Shown: positions 56,731 through 64,000 of the stretch, piece after piece
Numbering within the stretch: the first letter of the stretch is position 1
Layout of the letters: the number at the start of each line of letters is the position of its first letter
Assembly: GCA_029582155.1 (NCBI GenBank)
Contig: CM055900.1
Span: forward strand, 48,966,736-49,030,735
Origin: Panopea generosa
Lineage: Eukaryota; Mollusca; Bivalvia; Adapedonta; Hiatellidae
Direction of reading: 5' to 3'
DNA: 64,000 nucleotides
Position numbers and translations under genes: made by a program
The notes under the pieces: generated by a model
What the model was told of the DNA's origin: nothing
The model's database searches: none
What the model saw: only the letters and a program-made list of their open reading frames with translations

Positions 56731-59700
56731 TGACCTACTGTGGGTTCAAGCCCAGCACTGCTGTCTTACTGCGGGTTGAAATCTGGCAAAGCTGATTTAC
56801 TACAGGTTCAAATCCAGCACCACTGACTTACTGTGGGTTCAAGCCCAGCACTGCTGTTTTACTGTGGGTTCAAATCCAGCACTACTGACTTACTGTGGGT
56901 TCATATCCAGCTGTGCTGACTTACTGCGAGTTCAAATACAGCACCGCTGACTTACTGCGGATTCAAATCCAGCACCGCCGACTTACTGCGGGTTCAAATT
57001 CAGAACTGCCGACTTACTGCAGGTTCAAATCCAGCACCGCTGACTTACTGTGGGTTCAAGTCCAGCATCGGTGACTAACTGCGGGTTCAAGTCCTGCCCC
57101 GCTGACTTACTGCGGGTTCAAGTCCAGCACCGCTGACTTACTGCGGGTTCAAGTCCAGCACCGCTGACTTACTGCAGGTTCAAATCCAGCACCGCTGACT
57201 TACTGCGGGTTCAAGTCCAGCACAACGGAGTTACTGCGAGTTCAAGTCCAGCACAGCTGACTTACTGCGTGTTCAAGTCCAGCACAACGGACTTACTGCG
57301 GGTTCAAGTCCAGCACAGCTGACTAACTGCGGGTTCAAGTCCATCACAAAGGACTTACTGCGGGTTCAAGTCCAGCACTCTGATTTACTGCAGGTTCAAG
57401 TCCAGCACTGCTGACTTACTGTGGGTTCAAGTCAAGCACCGCTGACTTACTGCGGGTTCAAGTCCAGCACTGCTGACTTACTGCGGGTTCAAGTCCAGCA
57501 CTCTGACTTACTGCGGGTTCAAGTCCAGCACAACTGACTTACTGCGGGTTCATGTCCAGCACCGGTGACTTACTGCGGATTCAAGTCCAGCACCACTGAC
57601 TTACTGCAGGTTCAAATCCAGCACAGCTGACTTACTACAGGTTCAAGTCCAGCACAGCTGACTTACTGCAGGTTCATGTCCAGCACTCTGACTTACTGCG
57701 GGTTCAAGTCCAGCACAGCTGACTTACTGCAGGTTGAAGTCCAGCACAGCTGACTTACTACAGGTTCAAGTCCAGCACAGCTGACTTACTGCAGGTTCAT
57801 GTCCAGCACTCTGACTTACTGCGGGTTCAAGTCCAGCACAGCTGACTTACTGCGGTTTCATGTCCAGCACTCTGACTTACTGCGGGTTCAAGTCCAGCAC
57901 AGCTGACTTACTGCGGGTTCATGTCCAGCACCGGTGACTTACTGCTGATTCAAGTCCAGCACCGCGGACTTACTGCGGGTTCAAGTCCAGCACAGCTGAC
58001 TTACTGCGGGTTCATGTCCAGCACCGCAGACTTACTGCGGGTTCAAATCAAGCACCGCTGACTTACTGCGGGTTCATGTCCAGCACCGGTGACTTACCGC
58101 AGGTTCAAGTCCAGCTCGCTGACTTACTGCGGGTTCAAACCCAGCCCAGCTGATTAACTGCGGGTTCAAGTCCAGCCCCGGTGACTTATTGCCGGGTCAA
58201 TTCAAGCACAGCTGACTTACTGCGGGTTCAAGTCCAGCCTGCAGACTTACTGTGGGTTCAAGTCCAGCACCGCTGACTTACTGTGGATTCAAGTCCAGAA
58301 CCGCTGACTTACTGCGGGTTCAAGTCCAGCACAGCTGATTTACTGCGGGTTCATGTCCAGCACCGGTGACTTACTGCTGATTCAAGTCCAGCACAGCGGA
58401 CTTACTTCAGGTTCAAGTCCAGCACAGCTGATTTACTGCGGGTTCATGTCCAGCACCGCAGACTTACTGCGGGTTCAAATCAAGCACCGCTGACTTACTG
58501 CGGGTTCATGTCCAGCACCGGTGACTTACTGCAGGTTCAAGTCCAGCTCGCTGACTTACTGCGGTTTCAAATCCAGCCCAGCTGATTAACTGCGGGTTCA
58601 AGTCCAGCCCCGGTGACTTATTGCCGGGTCAAGTCCAGCACTGCTGACTTACTGCGGGTTCAAGTCCAGCCTGCAGACTTACTGTGGGTTCAAGTCCAGC
58701 ACCGCTGACTTACTGTGGATTCAAGTCCAGAGCCGCTGACTTACTGCGGGTTCAAGTCCAGCACAGCTGACTTACTGTGGGTTCAAGTCCAGCCCCACAG
58801 ACTTACTGTGGATTCAAGTCCAGAACCGCTGACTTATTGCGGGTTCAAGTCCAGCAAAGCTGACTTACTGTGGGTTCAAGTCCAGCCCCACAGACTTACT
58901 GCGAGTTCAAGTCCAGCCCCACTGATTTACTGCTGGTTCAAGTCCAGCACCGCTGACTTACTGTGGGTTCAAGTCCAGCACTGCTGACTTACTGCGGGTT
59001 CATATCCAGTACTGCTGACTTACAGATGGTTCAAGTCCAGCACAGCTGACTTACTGTGGGTTCAAGTCCAGCACCGCTGACTTACTGCGGGTTCAAGTCC
59101 AGCACCGCTGTCTTACTGCGGGTTCAAGTCCAGCACAGCTGACTTACTGCGGGTTCAAGTCCAGCACTGCTGACTTACTGCGGGTTCAAGTCCAGCACCG
59201 CTGACTTACTGCGGGTTCAAGTCCAGCACCGCTGACTTACTGCGGGTTCAAGTCCAGCACCGCTGACTTACTGCGGGTTCAAGTCCAGCCCCGCTGACTT
59301 ACTGCGGGCTCAAGTCCAGCCCCGCTGACTTACTGCGGGCTCAAGTCCAGCCCCGCTGACTTACTGCGGGCTCAAGTCCAGCACAGCTGACTTACTGCGG
59401 GTTCAAGTCCAGCACTGCTGACTTACTGCGGGTTCAAGTCCAGCACCGCTGACTTACTGCGGGTTCAAGTCCAGCACCGCTGACTTACTGCGGGTTCAAG
59501 TCCAGCACTGCTGATTACTGTGGGTTCATATCCAGCACTGGTGACTTACTGCGTGTTCAAGTCCAGCGCAGCTGACTTACTGCGGGTTCAAGTCCAGCAC
59601 CGCTGACTTACTGTGGGTTCAAGTCCAGCACTGCTGACTTACTGCGGGTTCAAGTCCAGCCCCGGGGACTTGCAGCTGGTTCAAGTCCAGCATAGTTGAC

Positions 59701-62700
59701 TTACTGTGGGTTCAAGTCCAGCACTGCTGACTTACTGCGGGTTCAAATCCAGCCCCGGTGACTTATTGCCGGGTCAAGTCAAGCACAGCTGACTTACTGC
59801 GGGTTCAAGTCCAGCCTGCAGACTTACTGTGGGTTCAAGTCCAGCACCGCTGACTTACTGTGGATTCAAGTCCAGAACCGCTGACTTACTGCGGGTTTAA
59901 GTCCAGCACTGCTGACTTACTGCGGGTTCAAGTCCAGCCCCACAGACTTACTGCGGGTTCAAGTCCAGCCCCACTGATTTACTGCTGGTTCAAGTCCAGC
60001 ACCGCTGACTTACTGTGGGTTCAAGTCCAGCACTGCTGACTTACTGCGGGTTCATATCCAGTACTGCTGATTAACTGCTGGTTCAAATCCAGCACAGCTG
60101 ACTTACTGTGGGTTCAAGTCCAGCACTACTGACTTACTGTGGGTTCATATCCAGTACTGCTGACTTACTGCGGGTTCAAGTCCAGCACCGCTGACTTACT
60201 GTGGGTTCAAGTCCAGCACTGCTGACTTACTATGGGTTCATATCCAGTACTGCTGACTTACTGCGGGTTCAAGTCTAGCACTGCTGACTTACTGCGGGTT
60301 CATATCCAGCACTGCTGACTTACTGCGTGTTCAAGTCCAGCACTGGTGACTTACTACTGGTTCATGTCCAGCACAGCTGACTTACTGCGGGTTCAAGTCC
60401 AGCACCGCTGACTTACTGCGGGTTCAAGTCCAGCACCGCTGACTTACTGTGGGCTCAAGTCCAGCACCGCTGACTTACTGCGGGTTCAAGTCCAGTACTG
60501 CTGACTTACTGCGGGTTCAAGTCCAGCACAGCTGACTTACTGCGGGTTCAAGTCCAGCACCGCTGACTTACTGCGGGTTCAAGTCCAGCACCGCTGACTT
60601 ACTGCGGGTTCAAGTCCAGCACTGCTGACTTACTGCGGGTTCAAGTCCAGCCACACTGATTTACTGCGGGTTTAAGTCCAGCACAGTTGACTTACTACTG
60701 GTTTATGTCCAGCACAGCTGACTTACTGCGGGTTCAAGTCCAGCACAGCTGACTTACTGCAGGTTCATGTCCAGCACCGCTGACTTACTTCAGGTTTAAG
60801 TCCAGCACAGTTGACCTACTGCGGGTTGCTGACTTACTGCGGGTTCATGTCCAGCACCGGTGACTTACTGCGGGTTCATGTCCAGCCCCACTGATTTACT
60901 GCGGGTTCAAGTCCAGCACAGTTGACCTACTGCAGGTTGCTGACTTACTGCAGGTTCAATGACTTACTGCTGGTTCAAGTCCAGCACAGCTGACTTACTG
61001 GGGGTTCAAGTCCAGCACAGCTGACTAACTGCGGGTTCAAGTCCAGCACCGCTGACTTACTGCGGGTTCAAGTCCAGCACCGCTGACTTACTGCGGGTTC
61101 AAGTCCAGCACCGCTGACTTACTGCGGGTTCAAGTCCAGCACAGTTGACTTACTGCAGGTTCATGTCCAGCACCGCTGACTTACTGCGGGTTCATGTCCA
61201 GCACTGCTGACTTACTGCCGGTTCATGTCCAGCACAGCTGACTTACTGCGGGTTCAAGTCCAGTACCGCTGACTTACTGCGGGTTCATGTCCAGCACTGC
61301 TGACTTACTGCATGTTCAAGTCCAGCACCGCTGACTTACTGCGGGTTCAAGTCCAGCACCGCTGACTTACTGCGTGTTCAAGTCCAGCACCGCTGACTTA
61401 CTGTGGGTTCAAGTCCAGCACTGCTGACTTACTGCTGGTTCAAGTCCAGCATAGTTGACTTACTGTGGGTTCAAGTCCAGCACTGCTGACTTACTGCGGG
61501 TTCAAATCCAGCCCCGGTGACTTATTGCCGGGTCAAGTCAAGCACAGCTGACTTACTGCGGGTTCAAGTCCAGCCTGCAGACTTACTGTGGGTTCAAGTC
61601 CAGCACCGCTGACTTACTGTGGATTCAAGTCCAGAACCGCTGACTTACTGCGGGTTCAAGTCCAGCACCGCTGACTTACTGCGGGTTCAAGTCCAGCCCC
61701 ACAGACTTACTGCGGGTTCAAGTCCAGCCCCACTGATTTACTGCGGGTTCAAGTCCAGCACCGCTGACTTACTGTGGGTTCAAGTCCAGCACTGCTGACT
61801 TACTGCGGGTTCATGTCCAGTACTGCTGATTTACTGCTGGTTCAAATCCAGCACAGCTGACTTACTGTGGGTTCAAGTCCAGCACTACTGACTTACTGTG
61901 GGTTCATATCCAGTACTGCTGACTTACTGCGGGTTCAAGTCCAGCACCGCTGACTTACTGTGGGTTCAAGTCCAGCACTGCTGACTTACTCAAGTCCAGC
62001 ACCGCTGACTTACTGCGGGTTCAAGTCCAGCACTGCTGACTTACTGCGGGTTCAAGTCCAGTCCCGCTGACTTACTGCGGGTTCAAGTCCAGCACAGCTT
62101 ACTTACTGCGGGTTCAAGTCAAGCACAGCTGACTAACTGCGGGTTCAAGTCCAGCACCGCTGACTTACTGCGGGTTCAAGTCCAGCACCGCTGACTTACT
62201 GCGGGTTCAAGTCCAGCACCGCTGACTAACTGCGGGTTCAAGTCCAGCACCGCTGACTTACTGCGGGTTCAAGTCCAGCACCGGTGACTTACTGCGTGTT
62301 CATGTCCAGCACCGCTGACTTACTGCGTGTTCAAGTCCAGCACCGCTGACTTACTGCGTGTTCAAGTCCAGCACCGCTGACTTACTGCGGGTTCAAGTCC
62401 AGCCCCACAGACTTACTGCGGGTTCAAGTCCAGCCCCACTGATTTACTACGGGTTCAAGTCCAGCACCGCTGACTTACTGTGGGTTCAAGTCCAGCACTG
62501 CTGACTTACTGCGGGTTCATGTCCAGTACTGCTGATTTACTGCTGGTTCAAATCCAGCACAGCTGACTTACTGTGGGTTCAAGTCCAGCACTACTGACTT
62601 ACTGTGGGTTCATATCCAGTACTGCTGACTTACTGCGGGTTCAAGTCCAGCACCGCTCACTTACTGTGGGTTCAAGTCCAGCACTGCTGACTTACTCAAG

Positions 62701-64000
62701 TCCAGCACCGCTGACTTACTGCGGGTTCAAGTCCAGCACTGCTGACTTACTGCGGGTTCAAGTCCAGCCCCGCTGACTTACTGCGGGTTCAAGTCCAGCA
62801 CAGCTTACTTACTGCGGGTTCAAGTCAAGCACAGCTGACTAACTGCGGGTTCAAGTCCAGCACCGCTGACTTACTGCGGGTTCAAGTCCAGCACCGCTGA
62901 CTTACTGCGGGTTCAAGTCCAGCACCACTGACTAACTGCGGGTTCAAGTCCAGCACCGCTGACTTACTGCGGGTTCAAGTCCAGCACCGGTGACTTACTG
63001 CGTGTTCATGTCCAGCACCGCTGACTTACTGCGTGTTCAAGTCCAGCACCGCTGACTTACTGCGTGTTCAAGTCCAGCACCACTGACTTACTGCGTGTTC
63101 AAGTCCAGCACCGCTGACTTACTGCGGGTTCAAGTCCAGCACCGCTGACTTACTGCGTGTTCATGTCCAGCACCGCTGACTTACTGCGGGTTCAAGTCCA
63201 GCACAGCTGACTTACTGCGGGTTCAAGTTCAGCACCGCTGACTTACTGCGGATTCAAGTCCAGCCCTGCTGACTTACTGCGGGTTCAAGTCCAGCCCCGC
63301 TGACTTACTGCCGGTTCAAGTCCAGCTCAGCTGACTTACTGCGGGTTCAAATCCAGCCCGCTGACTTGCTGTGGGTCCAAGTCCAGCACCGCTGACTTAC
63401 TGCGGGTTCAAGTCCAGCCCCACTGACTTACTGCTGGTTTATGTCCAGCACAGCTGACTTACTGCGGGTTCAAGTCCAGCACAGCTGACTTACTGCAGGT
63501 TCATGTCCAGCACCGCTGACTTACTTCAGGTTTAAGTCCAGCACAGTTGACCTACTGCGGGTTGCTGACTTACTGCGGGTTCATGTCCAGCACCGGTGAC
63601 TTACTGCGGGTTCATGTCCAGCCCCACTGATTTACTGCGGGTTCAAGTCAAGCACAGTTGACCTACTGCAGGTTGCTGACTTACTGCAGGTTCAATGACT
63701 TACTGCTGGTTCAAGTCCAGCACAGCAGACTTACTGCAGGTTCAAATCCAGCACAGCTGACTTACTACTGGTTCAAGTCCAGCAGTGGTGACTTACTGCG
63801 GGTTCAAGTTCAGCACCGCTGACTAACTGCGGGTTCATGTCCAGCACCGATGACTTACTGCGGGTTCATGTCCAGCCCCACTGATTTACTGCGGGTTTAA
63901 GTCCAGCACAGTTTACTTACTGCTGGTTTATGTCCAGCACAGCTGACTTACTGCGGGTTCAAGTCCAGCACAGCTGACTTACTGTGGGTTCAAGTCCAGC
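56731..64000 (+). repeat. Giant 31-bp satellite whose unit resembles a tRNA T-arm (Pol III B box)
   Basis: The unit is GACTTACTGCGGGTTCAAGT followed by CCAGCACCGCT. About 230 copies fill the last 7.3 kb and the array runs off the window. Each unit holds GGTTCAAGTCC, which fits the B-box consensus GWTCRANNC. It can form a short stem (GCGGG with CCAGC, one mismatch) around the loop TTCAAGT, as in a tRNA T-arm. Variants (TTCATGT, TTCAAAT, CTGATT, CACAG) recur in fixed order, showing block duplications. ORFs through the array are by-products of the repeat. Confidence 0.95.

Noticed and set aside
58715..58987. ORFs inside the T-arm satellite (also 62573..62776)
   Set aside because: They are translations of the 31-bp repeat and change frame with unit indels; not genes.

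Overview
The window is animal nuclear DNA. It is AT-rich, its genes are broken into short exons by long introns, and most of the rest is SINEs, MITEs, retrotransposon remains and minisatellites. The gene set and the repeat style (tRNA-headed SINEs, TTAA-flanked MITEs, terminal motifs built on TGCCCCCCAAAA and TAGGCCTAAAA) fit a mollusc, probably a bivalve. That assignment is inference. No bacterial, plasmid or CRISPR features were seen.

Three protein genes are supported. (1) 3798..4333, minus strand: the Sec-containing and C-terminal exon of an iodothyronine deiodinase. Its catalytic selenocysteine is an in-frame TGA at 4176..4178, so ordinary gene finding splits it into two ORFs. (2) 11971..27809, minus strand: a complete six-exon cytochrome b5 of 131 residues with a C-terminal membrane anchor. 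Three of its exons are only 27, 37 and 38 nt. (3) 49505..51301, plus strand: the first two coding exons of tyrosine aminotransferase. The rest of the gene must lie beyond the window or be missing.

Layout. 1-8.3 kb: deiodinase, a SINE, and an interleaved palindrome with a tandem repeat. 8.3-28 kb: cytochrome b5 with repeat-filled introns, including a 2.6 kb array of a 40-bp unit. 28-41 kb: no convincing gene; several dispersed repeats and two arrays of a CCGGGCGGA motif. 41-44 kb: a 73-bp-unit minisatellite grown out of the tRNA-like end of a SINE. 44-49 kb: a wrecked Ty3/gypsy retrotransposon with a TTAA-flanked MITE in gag and a fold-back inversion in integrase. 49-52 kb: tyrosine aminotransferase, with its exon 2 splice donor multiplied about tenfold. 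52-54.5 kb: a decayed LINE on the minus strand, split by another retroelement fragment. 56.7-64 kb: one tandem array of about 230 copies of a 31-bp unit shaped like a tRNA T-arm (Pol III B box), running off the end of the window.

The three genes act in separate pathways (thyroid-hormone-type deiodination, microsomal electron transfer, tyrosine catabolism) and show no operon-like relation. The recurring theme is the spread of tRNA-derived sequence, as SINE heads and as minisatellites. All calls were made by eye; exon borders rest on splice-site consensus and reading-frame continuity.
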